Shown here: positions 17,937 through 25,606 of the stretch, one piece after another
How the letters are laid out: every line of letters starts with the position of its first letter
How positions within the stretch are numbered: the first letter of the stretch is position 1
Assembly: GCA_002323515.1 (NCBI GenBank)
Contig: DCQQ01000002.1
Span: 1 to 39,252, forward strand
From: Balneolaceae bacterium UBA1514
Lineage (GTDB): Bacteria; Bacteroidota; Rhodothermia; Balneolales; Balneolaceae
Reading direction: 5' to 3'
DNA length: 39,252 nt
Notes under the pieces: model-generated
The model's database searches: none
Told to the model about the DNA's origin: nothing
The model's input: the letters and a program-made list of their open reading frames with translations, nothing else
Made by a program: the position numbers and the translations under genes

Positions 17937-18188
17937 TTACTGCTTCTTACGTGCGCTAATTTTCATTTTCGCTAGTTCACGCTTATTTAACGTTTTGATA
18001 CGGTTTTCATTCACATGCCTAGCTACCATATACACCTCGTCTAAATAGCTACGCCAGGTATCTGAAAACAAACTTCTAGTAATTTCTGAAATGTTTGATT
18101 TTACGCTTTTATAATCCAAGGGATGTTCTGTTTTAGGTTTTTTCCCTGGGATCAGATACAACTTGTGCTCTCTTTCTGATTTCTTCAT
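17937..18188 (-). CDS. Unknown basic 83-aa protein between CRY-DASH and DUF2256
   Basis: I do not recognise a family. The protein is Lys/Arg-rich and probably helical, starting MKKSEREHKLYLIPGKKPKT and ending KMKISARKKQ, with a middle SLFSDTWRSYLDEVYMVARH and a basic NENRIKTLNKRELAKMK. The first 56 bp overlap the 3' end of the CRY-DASH gene in another frame, and the DUF2256 gene starts 26 bp after its stop. It covers a stretch that would otherwise be a gap. The amphipathic pattern in the part that does not overlap the CRY gene, and the tight packing, support a real gene. It could bind nucleic acid by charge; that is speculation. Confidence 0.6.
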   Translation of the reverse strand: MKKSEREHKLYLIPGKKPKTEHPLDYKSVKSNISEITRSLFSDTWRSYLDEVYMVARHVNENRIKTLNKRELAKMKISARKKQ

Positions 18189-19659
18189 AACTCTTTTCTA
18201 AATCTATAATAGGTGCTACGAACATTGATTGATTGTGTATGTAAGGCTTATGACGTAACGATAAAGGCACCTTTTTTAATTTCTTACACCACAACATAAC
18301 ATATTCTCCTGAGGAATCGTAACGATTTGCCTGTAATTCAATGTTAAAAAATCTGTTTCTAGGATCATGGCCTAGTGTGGCATTATACATCCAATTTCCA
18401 TAATTAGATGCCGCATCGTAATCCAATAACATGGACTCAAAATATTCAGCTCCCCAACGCCAATCCATGTTCAGATTCTGCGTAAAAAAACTAGCCACAT
18501 TTTGTCGTCCTCGATTACTCATGAAACCCGTTGTAGCCAATTCACGCATGTTGGCATCTACAAACGAAAAACCCGTTCGACCCGAAATCCAAGCCTCAAA
18601 ATAATCCTTATTGTTTTGATACTCTCGAATATTAGATTGTATTCCACCTTTGTCAAACCACTTTCGGCCGTATTTTAATGCAGCGAATCGGAAAAAATCT
18701 CTCCATAACAACTCAAAAATAACCCAATAGGTTGAGTCATTCTTGGTTCGTTGGCCTTCATAGCCATGTATTTCGCTGGCAATCATGCGCGCAGACAAAC
18801 TCCCATTAGCCAACCAGGGCGAAAACTTGGTCGAATAATCTGTCCCTATCAAACCATTTCTTGTTTTTTTATATGCCGCTACCAAATCTGTTTGCCACAA
18901 ATAGTAGTCCAACCTTGCTAAGCCTGCCTCTTCCCCGCCTTTGAACAACTGCTCCCATTCAGATTTTTGCATATCGAGCTCGTCCGCAAGATCCGCCACT
19001 GGATAAATAGGAGCAAGTCCCACGGTTTCTATTTCTTGTAGTTGTTGGTCCGTATTTTCATGTTCAGCAAAAACCGAAAGAGCAAAGGGATCCTCCCCCC
19101 AATCGTGTTTTTTAAGCCCAATTACTTTGTTAGGGGTAGGTACCGGCTCGGGTATAGACGCATACTTTTCTACTTTTTTTCGAAATGAACTAAACCCGTT
19201 TGGCAAAGCTTCCAATGTAAAAGGAAGATTTACTGGATTCATTAGTGTACCCGTCCAAAATCCTTCCCATTGATCCGAAGAAAGTTCATAGGCTAATGCT
19301 GCTTCGATTTGTGTTTCCTCAAACGCATATTCGTATGAAAAAAAGAGCTTAGCGTGAGGTATTGACTTGAGCAATTTTGAAAATAGTTCTTCCGGCTTGG
19401 CATATAAGATTAGTAAATCTAAGCCGATACTATGTAACTGTGTGCGTAAACTCTCCAAAGATTCACGTAAAAATCGTCTTCGATGGGTCCCCATTCTAGC
19501 TATGCCAAAAGAGGAAGCCTGAAATGTTCTTGGATCTAAGAGGTAGATAGGTTGAACCAAACCCTGTTGGATTGCGGCATGTAAACATGGATTATCATGG
19601 ATTCGGAGATCGTTTCTAAACCAAACAAAGATTGGGTTTTGTGAATGATTAGCACTCAT
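18133..19659 (-). CDS. CRY-DASH family cryptochrome/photolyase
   Basis: A 508-aa flavoprotein of the photolyase superfamily. The N-terminal Rossmann-like antenna domain starts PIFVWFRNDLRIHDNPCLH. The FAD domain has GGEEAGLARLDYYLW, TDYSTKFSPWLANGSLSARM, DSTYWVIFELLWRDFFRFAA, FVDANMRELATTGFMSNRGR (read in parts), QNVASFFTQNLNMDWRWGAE, DYDAASNYGNWMYNA and GHDPRNRFFNIELQANRYD. The D-S-T-Y-W-V-x-F-E-L-L-W-R-D-F-F and G-F-M-S-N-R-G-R-Q-N motifs, and the L-P-F-T-L-E-A-L-P-N-G-F-S-S-F-R-K-K region, are those of CRY-DASH proteins. These repair cyclobutane dimers in single-stranded DNA and may signal. It heads the three-gene minus-strand unit CRY-DASH, 83-aa protein, DUF2256. The class call is strong. 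Confidence 0.94.
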   Translation of the reverse strand: MSANHSQNPIFVWFRNDLRIHDNPCLHAAIQQGLVQPIYLLDPRTFQASSFGIARMGTHRRRFLRESLESLRTQLHSIGLDLLILYAKPEELFSKLLKSIPHAKLFFSYEYAFEETQIEAALAYELSSDQWEGFWTGTLMNPVNLPFTLEALPNGFSSFRKKVEKYASIPEPVPTPNKVIGLKKHDWGEDPFALSVFAEHENTDQQLQEIETVGLAPIYPVADLADELDMQKSEWEQLFKGGEEAGLARLDYYLWQTDLVAAYKKTRNGLIGTDYSTKFSPWLANGSLSARMIASEIHGYEGQRTKNDSTYWVIFELLWRDFFRFAALKYGRKWFDKGGIQSNIREYQNNKDYFEAWISGRTGFSFVDANMRELATTGFMSNRGRQNVASFFTQNLNMDWRWGAEYFESMLLDYDAASNYGNWMYNATLGHDPRNRFFNIELQANRYDSSGEYVMLWCKKLKKVPLSLRHKPYIHNQSMFVAPIIDLEKSYEEIRKRAQVVSDPREKT

Positions 19660-19729
19660 AGATGGCTTGGGTTAGGTGGTCTGAGTTATGACGAGAATAT
19701 CAAGGCACTTTACTCACCATATTGCTCAT

Positions 19730-19735
19730 TATAAT
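19730..19735 (+). promoter_or_regulatory. Possible -10 box upstream of the isocitrate/isopropylmalate dehydrogenase gene
   Basis: A perfect TATAAT lies 70 bp upstream of the ATG at 19806, in the divergent gap between the CRY-DASH gene and this gene. The upstream -35 region (CTTTAC/TTTACT around 19708-19714) is poor, so the call is tentative. Confidence 0.35.
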
Positions 19736-19805
19736 TTCTTTACATGACAAAACGAGAAGCACGCACAGGTTGTTCCCGAAGTCCTTATCTTTCAAAAAAA
19801 AAATT

Positions 19806-20813
19806 ATGCAAAAAGTCGTACGAATAACCGGAGACGGTATCGGTATTGAAATAACAGAAGCGGTCAGCACTATTTTGGAACAAGCAGGTGCTCAAATAGA
19901 ATGGATGGATGCCCGTGCAGGACTCGGAGCCTATGAAGAATTAGGAAGTCCACTTCCCGATGAAACAGTTGCTGCTATACGAGAGTACAAAGTACTGTTG
20001 AAAGGTCCGCTTACGACTCCAGTAGGCACCGGTTTTCGCTCTGTAAATGTAGCTCTTCGTCAGCATTTCGATTTATATGCCAACTTTCGCCCCGCACGGA
20101 CCCTTCCTAGCATTGATAGTCCCTTTAAGCAGGTTGATATGGTTATCTTCCGGGAAAATACTCAAGGCCTTTATATTGGCAAAGAGCGCTGGGTAGATGA
20201 GGATAAAAAAAACCGTGCCGAAAGTATTGCAGTTGTTACGGAGCAGGCTAGTGAACGTATCATTCGGGCTGCTTTTGAATACGCCGTCACCCATGATCGC
20301 CAAAAAGTAAGTTTGGTACACAAAGCAAACATTCTAAAGTTCACTACCGGGCTATTTTTGGAGGTTGGTAAACGTGTGGCCAAAGAGTATGGCGGCATTG
20401 AATTTGAAGACTTAATCGTAGATAATATGGCCATGCAAATGGTGATGAGACCGGAACGCTTCGATGTGGTGGTAACCACTAACTTGTTCGGTGATATTCT
20501 TTCTGATTTGGCTTCGGGTTTGGTGGGTGGATTGGGTGTAACCGGCGCGGCAAATATGGGAGATGAACAGGCGATGTTCGAAGCTGTTCATGGCTCTGCA
20601 CCAGATATAGCGGGTCAAGGAAAAGCCAATCCAATGGCTTTATTATTCTCCTCCTTAATGCTTTTAGAGCATATAGGGCAAAACAAGGTCGCCAACAATA
20701 TTAGCAAAGCTATATATAAGACACTGGTAGAAAAGAAAGTTTATTGTACCCCAGACATTGGTGGCAAGGGGACTACACAAACCTTCACCCAAGCAGTCAT
20801 TGATAACCTTTAG
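19806..20813 (+). CDS. NAD-dependent isocitrate/isopropylmalate-type beta-decarboxylating dehydrogenase
   Basis: From the ATG at 19806, 335 aa. A frame opening at 19722 adds 28 residues with no family likeness, so it was not used. The protein starts QKVVRITGDGIGIEITEAV, then has TPVGTGFRSVNVALRQHFDL (substrate loop), RENTQGLYIGKE, LVHKANILKFTTG, DNMAMQMVM, VVTTNLFGDILSDLASGLVG and FEAVHGSAPDIAGQGKANP. These are the motifs of the isocitrate/3-isopropylmalate/homoisocitrate family. The compact length, the GFRSVN loop and LYANFRPAR favour NAD-dependent isocitrate dehydrogenase over LeuB. No leu genes lie nearby, which agrees. The reaction would be isocitrate to 2-oxoglutarate and CO2 in the TCA cycle. 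Its stop overlaps the convergent holin-like gene by 4 bp (TTAG). Confidence 0.85.
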   Translation: MQKVVRITGDGIGIEITEAVSTILEQAGAQIEWMDARAGLGAYEELGSPLPDETVAAIREYKVLLKGPLTTPVGTGFRSVNVALRQHFDLYANFRPARTLPSIDSPFKQVDMVIFRENTQGLYIGKERWVDEDKKNRAESIAVVTEQASERIIRAAFEYAVTHDRQKVSLVHKANILKFTTGLFLEVGKRVAKEYGGIEFEDLIVDNMAMQMVMRPERFDVVVTTNLFGDILSDLASGLVGGLGVTGAANMGDEQAMFEAVHGSAPDIAGQGKANPMALLFSSLMLLEHIGQNKVANNISKAIYKTLVEKKVYCTPDIGGKGTTQTFTQAVIDNL

Positions 20814-21136
20814 AGCAGCGCGTTAAGCCCTGTATTTATTAGTGATATTAACAGGCTAAATATCACAGCCCAAGTAAAACTCCGAATTCGAAGCCCATCA
20901 ACCAGTTTATCAATAAGAATGATCAAGGCTGCGTTAATGACAAGCACAAATAAGCCTAGAGTCAATACGATGAAGGGGATGCTTAGTACGACTAAAATGG
21001 GTTTTAGCAGTACATTAACGAGTGATAGACCTAAGGCAACGCCCAAGGCAGTCAGATAACTGCGGATTTCAACTCCATCTAAGAGACGAGCGGATATAAA
21101 TACTGCTAGGCTAAGAACTAGAAATTTTACCATCAT
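20810..21136 (-). CDS. Phage-holin-4-like (YvlD-type) small membrane protein
   Basis: A 108-aa protein made of about four hydrophobic segments (roughly 3-20, 28-45, 50-75 and 86-106). It carries the typical N-V-L-L-K-P-I-L-V-V-L-S-I-P-F-I-V-L-T-L-G segment in the middle and N-A-A-L-I-I-L-I-D just after it. That pattern defines the membrane family PF04020 (YvlD, historically 'phage holin family'), which in most genomes is chromosomal and unrelated to phage. GAGGAAAT lies just upstream of tandem ATGs (21136 and 21133). There are no lysis genes near, so a true holin role is unlikely. Function unknown. Confidence 0.88.
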   Translation of the reverse strand: MMVKFLVLSLAVFISARLLDGVEIRSYLTALGVALGLSLVNVLLKPILVVLSIPFIVLTLGLFVLVINAALIILIDKLVDGLRIRSFTWAVIFSLLISLINTGLNALL

Positions 21137-21313
21137 ATTTCCTCTTTGTGTTTCTAGAGTATACGAAAGAGTGCAGCTTATGTTGGAGTGTTATCGGACT
21201 GAGTTGCAAAAATTTGAAATAGCTAAGAATTAATGTTTTTTCGCTAAATTCTGAATGTCAGGAGACGTTCTGAGTGTCATGTATAAATAGATCTTAATAA
21301 ACTAGTACCACCA

Positions 21314-21766
21314 TTGAATTATATACTTAAAGCATTCGAAGAACTTACTGCTCTAGAAAGTATGCGTATATACCGGCTTCGCCAACAGGTATTTATGCTA
21401 GAGCAAGAATGTTTATACCCCGATATTGACGGCGTAGACCCTTCTTGTTTTCACCTATTAGGTGTGCAGGAAGAACAACTTATTTCGTACTTAAGAATAG
21501 TTCCCCCTGGACATCATTTTAAGGAACCAGCACTCGGAAGAATTATAGTAACTCCAGAATATCGAGGTGGGAATCCTGGCCTTGAACTCATTCGAAAGGG
21601 TATACAACTATGCCGTAAAACCTATCCAAATGAGGCTATATCCATCGAAGCCCAGTTCCTATTACAGACTTATTATGAGCAATTTGGCTTCGTTGCTTTA
21701 GGTTCAGTGTACCAGGTAGATAACATTCCCCACATTCATATGAAACTTAAGACATTCTTAAGCTAA
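21314..21766 (+). CDS. GNAT-family N-acetyltransferase, ElaA type
   Basis: A 150-aa protein starting at a TTG (21314), with no ATG available without losing the conserved first strand and helix (FEELTALESMRIYRLRQQVF). The ElaA-like order is intact: R-x-x-V-F-x-x-E-Q-x-C-x-Y-x-D-I-D-G-x-D around 21-42, FHLLGVQ, LISYLRIVPPG, GRIIVTPEYRGGNPGLELI (acetyl-CoA binding region) and AQFLLQTYYEQFGFVALG. The C-terminal HIHMKL is typical too. It would transfer an acetyl group from acetyl-CoA to a small amine or protein; substrates of ElaA proteins are not known with confidence. It stands alone between gaps of 177 bp and about 110 bp. Confidence 0.9.
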   Translation: MNYILKAFEELTALESMRIYRLRQQVFMLEQECLYPDIDGVDPSCFHLLGVQEEQLISYLRIVPPGHHFKEPALGRIIVTPEYRGGNPGLELIRKGIQLCRKTYPNEAISIEAQFLLQTYYEQFGFVALGSVYQVDNIPHIHMKLKTFLS

Positions 21767-21876
21767 AGACTTCTTTATAGTTTAGATGTTAAAATATACA
21801 AGAGCATAAAGATTATTATGATTGGTTAATCTCTCACAAATAATTATTTTTAATCATCTTAAATAATCTTTCATAA

Positions 21877-21975
21877 ATGAATTTCAAGTCAATCAGCTTA
21901 TTTATTTTAATCTTTACCCTTTAAGCTAGTCAACAACCGAGTGACGAGATAGTAAGTGAATATCCCACTTCACTT
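21877..21975 (+). other. Stop-interrupted signal-peptide leader in frame with the cupin-like gene
   Basis: An ATG at 21877 opens MNFKSISLFILIFTL, then TAA at 21922-21924, then ASQQPSDEIVSEYPTSL, which runs without further stops into the cupin-like frame at 21976. Before and after the stop the sequence reads exactly like a signal peptide and mature start. A single base change (for example TAA from TTA) would restore a secreted protein of about 147 residues. The downstream gene is therefore probably a recent nonsense pseudogene, or the base is a sequencing error; stop readthrough is a less likely option. Confidence 0.7.
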
Positions 21976-22320
21976 TTGAAATCTACTTCTTTCTTAGATT
22001 CAGTTAGTACAGCCATTGATAGAAATAAACTTAGTGCACCATTTGATGAGAATACTGTAATCAACGGGTGGACAATTTTTATAGCATCAGGTGACACCCA
22101 AGCATTTCACGATCACAATACAAACATGTTTTATTTTGTATTTGAAAGTAGTTTAGTGGAAGAGACTATATACGGTGAAAAAAGAATATTCAATGTAGGT
22201 GATGGGGTAATTTCAGCAACAAACGAATGCCATATGAACTATAGCATAGATTCTGATACGGCAAAAGTATTACTAGTAAAGATTGGTATTGATAATATCA
22301 ATCCTACAAAACCCTGTTAG
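21976..22320 (+). CDS. Small cupin-like protein (3' part of a stop-interrupted secreted gene)
   Basis: A 114-aa frame from TTG at 21976. It reads as a beta-rich protein with GWTIFIASGDTQAFHDHNTN, FYFVFESSLVEETIYGEKRI and FNVGDGVISATNECHMNYSI. His-x-His in FHDHN and a later His at CHMNY give a cupin-like pattern with a single barrel, but the match is loose and no enzyme activity is claimed. The same frame continues upstream through a TAA into a good signal peptide (see 21877-21975). The intact ancestor was probably exported. The TTG has no clear ribosome-binding site, so the fragment may not be translated at all. Confidence 0.55.
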   Translation: MKSTSFLDSVSTAIDRNKLSAPFDENTVINGWTIFIASGDTQAFHDHNTNMFYFVFESSLVEETIYGEKRIFNVGDGVISATNECHMNYSIDSDTAKVLLVKIGIDNINPTKPC

Positions 22321-22385
22321 TAATAAGATTTTTACTGATATATCTGTCCTTCTGCAATAAATTTTTGCTTGTTTCTAATTGATTC

Positions 22386-24221
22386 TTATTCCACCGTCAC
22401 CGATTTGGCCAAATTACGAGGCTGATCCACATCACACCCTCTATTTAAAGCTATATAGTAGGATAACAATTGAAGTGGAATAACGCTTAATAAAGGACTT
22501 AGTTCATCCATTGTTGCAGGGATTTCAATCACAAATTCAGCAAGATTTTTCACCTCTTCATGCGAGGGATTGGCCACTGCTATTATTCGACCTTTTCGCG
22601 CTCTCACTTCCTCTATGTTACTTACCATTTTATCGTTCGTATGATTAGTCGCAGAGATAACCACTACAGGCATCATTTCATCAATTAAAGCAATAGGTCC
22701 GTGTTTCATTTCTGCTGCAGGGTAGCCTTCGGCGTGTATGTAGGAAATCTCCTTGAGCTTCAACGCCCCTTCCAATGCAACTGGAAAATTATATGATCGT
22801 CCCAAGTACAAAAAGTTAGGAGCATAGGTAAATAGCTGTGAAATGCGTTCTATTTCCTGGTGTTGATCCAATATTTCTTGGACTTTAATAGGTATTTTAC
22901 TTAGTGCTTTGATGAGCTCATCGGCTTTCTTTGCCGTAATAGTTTCCCGGTACAGAGCTAGCTGTATGGCCATCATGGTTAACACGGTAACTTGCCCAGT
23001 AAAAGCTTTAGTAGAAGCGACACCTATTTCAGGCCCTGTATGCAGGTATACTCCTGCATCGGTTTCTCTAGCAATGGTAGAACCCACTACATTTACCACA
23101 CCAAGTACGGTAGCCCCTTTTGATTTTGCTTCCCGTAACGCAGCTAAGGTATCGGCTGTTTCCCCACTTTGTGAGATTACAATTACAATATCATCGGGAT
23201 AAATGAGTGGGTTTTTATACCGAAACTCTGAAGCATATTCTACTTCTACGGGTATTTGTGCTAAATCCTCAAACAAATACTCGGCCACAAGACCAGAATG
23301 CCAAGATGTGCCACATGCAGCAATAATAATGCGTCGTGCCCCATATAATTTATCCATAACCTCGGTTAAGCCACCTAGCACTATTTTACCCTCCTCTGGT
23401 TGAATCCGCCCTCGAAGCGAATCGCCAATAGTTTTTGGCTGCTCAAAAATTTCTTTAAGCATAAAAAAACGATATCCACCCTTTTCTATCTCTTCTAAAC
23501 TCATTTGAATCTCGTGCACTTTTTTATCCATTGACACGTAAGAATTATCTTGTACTTCGTAGCTATCTCTCCTAATTACCGCCGTCTCATTATCATCTAA
23601 ATAGACCACCTTATCGGTATATTCTGCGACAGCTGAAGCGTCACTAGCAACAATCATTTCGTTATCTCCAACCCCTAATAACAAAGGCGAACCTCGTCTG
23701 GTTACCACCATCAAATCTGGCAAATCTTCATGCAATACCGCTATCCCATAGGTTCCCTTAACTTGCCGAGTAGCCAATTGAACAGCTTTTTCCAGGCTTA
23801 GCACTTCTGGATCTTTGTAAAATTGTTCAATCAACTTAACCATGATTTCCGTGTCTGTATCGGAGTAAAAAACATGACCTTGAGATTGAAGTTGTACCTT
23901 CAATGCCGTGTAATTTTCAATAATCCCGTTGTGCACAATGGCTATTTTACTATTGGTTGATGTATGAGGATGTGAGTTAACATCATTGGGCTCTCCGTGT
24001 GTAGCCCATCTAGTATGCCCTATACCTATTTCAGCCTTATCGGATTTTGAAAGCATAGCCTCTAACTTGGCGACCTTGCCTTTACATTTAGTAACCTTCA
24101 ATGCATCCAGGATAACGGCAACCCCGGCCGAATCATAGCCCCTGTATTCAAGGCGTTTTAATCCTTTGACAACCACATCTTGGGCGCTTCGCGCACCAAT
24201 GTACCCAACTATTCCACACAT
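22386..24221 (-). CDS. glmS: Glutamine-fructose-6-phosphate aminotransferase (isomerizing)
   Basis: A 611-aa protein of typical length. The N-terminal glutaminase begins MCGIVGYIGAR, with Cys2 as the nucleophile after Met removal. GHTRWATHGEPNDVNSHPH and VHNGIIENYTAL follow, and the linker runs to about 250. Two SIS isomerase domains come next (AACGTSWHSGLVAEYLFEDL, VISQSGETADTLAALREAK, GRSYNFPVALEGALKLKEIS, GYPAAEMKHGPIALI). The C-terminus DQPRNLAKSVTVE is the universal GlmS ending. It makes glucosamine-6-phosphate, the first step to UDP-GlcNAc for peptidoglycan and lipopolysaccharide. It is divergent from the alternative glmU, 107 bp away, so the two hexosamine genes share a regulatory gap. 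I see no glmS ribozyme. Confidence 0.98.
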   Translation of the reverse strand: MCGIVGYIGARSAQDVVVKGLKRLEYRGYDSAGVAVILDALKVTKCKGKVAKLEAMLSKSDKAEIGIGHTRWATHGEPNDVNSHPHTSTNSKIAIVHNGIIENYTALKVQLQSQGHVFYSDTDTEIMVKLIEQFYKDPEVLSLEKAVQLATRQVKGTYGIAVLHEDLPDLMVVTRRGSPLLLGVGDNEMIVASDASAVAEYTDKVVYLDDNETAVIRRDSYEVQDNSYVSMDKKVHEIQMSLEEIEKGGYRFFMLKEIFEQPKTIGDSLRGRIQPEEGKIVLGGLTEVMDKLYGARRIIIAACGTSWHSGLVAEYLFEDLAQIPVEVEYASEFRYKNPLIYPDDIVIVISQSGETADTLAALREAKSKGATVLGVVNVVGSTIARETDAGVYLHTGPEIGVASTKAFTGQVTVLTMMAIQLALYRETITAKKADELIKALSKIPIKVQEILDQHQEIERISQLFTYAPNFLYLGRSYNFPVALEGALKLKEISYIHAEGYPAAEMKHGPIALIDEMMPVVVISATNHTNDKMVSNIEEVRARKGRIIAVANPSHEEVKNLAEFVIEIPATMDELSPLLSVIPLQLLSYYIALNRGCDVDQPRNLAKSVTVE

Positions 24222-24328
24222 AATGCTTTAGATTTATTTATTAATACCATTAATTTAGCAATTTAGCCTAAAATATGACTATTATAGTTGAATAGTAATT
24301 TATGAAACAATAAAGATAAAAAGAGACT

Positions 24329-25606
24329 ATGCAGCTGTGTTTTTTTTCCGATGTGGAAGGCCAGCGGTTTGATCCTTTAACACTTACGCGTCCAGTAGAA
24401 GACTTGCGGGTTGGTATCTTTACCGTTCAGGACAAATGGGAGCGGTGGTTACATCTAACCACCAAAGCTCGAATTTGCAGACCTTATCTAACACCATTAT
24501 ATAATAACAGCACTATTCAACCAGACCACGATTGTCTGTGGATTAACGCCCGTTTTTTACCCGATCATTCGCTTACAGAGCAACTAAAAAGCCTTCTTAC
24601 AGGACAGGCCCTTATATACTCGTCTGCTAAACATGACGGTGCAGAGGCTGAAAGCACAGAACTTGTTGCGGTTGTGTTATCAGGACAACAAAGCCTCGAT
24701 TGCTTATTGAAATGTGAACATATCAATGATCCTGCACACTGGGTTCAGACACTATTTGGCGCATCAGACAGTTCAAAAAGATATCCTGAAAAAGCTAAAA
24801 AGCTAGATTATTTGTGGGATATATTGCAATTCAATAGCAGCGAAATTGAAGCTGATCTTGGGCTAATCTCCCTACCTAGTGTTGAAGAACATAACCTAAG
24901 GTCCAACCTCTACGTGATGCATACGGAACAGATTTTAGTACATCCATCGGCCCATTTGGAACCTGGAGTTATTTTGGTGGCGGAAGATGGCCCAATTTAT
25001 ATTGGAGCAGGAGCAACCATTGAAGCCGGTAGTATTTTAAAGGGTCCACTAGCTATTTGCGAGGGTGCCGTTACAAAAATGGGGTGTCGAATTTATGGCG
25101 GTACTACCATAGGACCTGTGAGTAAAGTAGGTGGAGAGGTCTTTAATACCATCTTTCATTCCTACTCCAATAAGGCACATGATGGTTACATGGGTAATTC
25201 ATTGGTTGGGCAATGGTGCAATATGGGTGCTGACAGTAATACATCCAATCTAAAAACGAATTATGGGCGCATATATTTAGAAGATTGGAATACTCGACAA
25301 GCCTATGACATCGGTTTCCAATTCTTTGGTTCGGTTCTAGGTGATCATTCCAAAACGGCCATTAACGCCATGTTAAATACTGGAACCATGTGTGGAGTAT
25401 GCTCAAATATCTTTTTATCAAAGTTTACTCCTAAACACATACCCTCCTTTAGTTGGCTCACAGATGCTGGAAATAGTACCTATCGGTTCGATAAGGCCGT
25501 GGAAGCCATGAAAGCGATGATGGTTAGGCGTGATATTGAGCTTGAAGCGGGCTACCAAAGCATGATGAAGCATCTGTTTGATCAGGCCACGCTGAATGAT
25601 CGTTAA
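24329..25606 (+). CDS. Alternative GlmU-like sugar nucleotidyltransferase/acyltransferase
   Basis: A 425-aa protein with the N-terminal pattern of the 'putative sugar nucleotidyltransferase' of Bacteroidota-like bacteria: FSDVEGQRFDPLTLTRPVED, LRVGIFTVQDKWERWL and CLWINARFLPD. The C-terminal half (about 200-390) is a left-handed beta-helix: IYIGAGATIEAGSILKGPLA, GGTTIGPVSKVGGEV, NTIFHSYSNKAHDGYMGNSL, GQWCNMGADSNTSNLKTNYG and GSVLGDHSKTAINAMLNTGT. This two-part layout fits the alternative GlmU group (TIGR03991), proposed to do both glucosamine-1-P acetylation and UDP-GlcNAc formation. Its position beside glmS supports that. TTGAAT-17-TAAAGA at 24288-24316 could be its promoter. The stop overlaps the convergent NlpC/P60 gene by 4 bp. 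Confidence 0.82.
   Translation: MQLCFFSDVEGQRFDPLTLTRPVEDLRVGIFTVQDKWERWLHLTTKARICRPYLTPLYNNSTIQPDHDCLWINARFLPDHSLTEQLKSLLTGQALIYSSAKHDGAEAESTELVAVVLSGQQSLDCLLKCEHINDPAHWVQTLFGASDSSKRYPEKAKKLDYLWDILQFNSSEIEADLGLISLPSVEEHNLRSNLYVMHTEQILVHPSAHLEPGVILVAEDGPIYIGAGATIEAGSILKGPLAICEGAVTKMGCRIYGGTTIGPVSKVGGEVFNTIFHSYSNKAHDGYMGNSLVGQWCNMGADSNTSNLKTNYGRIYLEDWNTRQAYDIGFQFFGSVLGDHSKTAINAMLNTGTMCGVCSNIFLSKFTPKHIPSFSWLTDAGNSTYRFDKAVEAMKAMMVRRDIELEAGYQSMMKHLFDQATLNDR

Noticed and set aside
17723..17959. A 78-codon plus-strand frame at the end of the SDR gene.
   Set aside because: It is antisense to the DUF2256 gene, whose four-cysteine pattern is diagnostic; the plus-strand product resembles nothing.
19722..19805. 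A 28-residue N-terminal extension of the isocitrate/isopropylmalate dehydrogenase.
   Set aside because: The family begins at the ATG at 19806 (KVVRITGDGIG); the extension is non-conserved and covers the probable -10 box.
20810..21136. Prophage lysis gene, because of the holin-family likeness.
   Set aside because: PF04020-type proteins are common chromosomal membrane proteins, and no other phage gene is near.
24222..24328. A glmS ribozyme in the glmS leader.
   Set aside because: The 107-bp gap is too short and AT-rich, and no conserved ribozyme core is visible; glmS ribozymes are mainly in Firmicutes.
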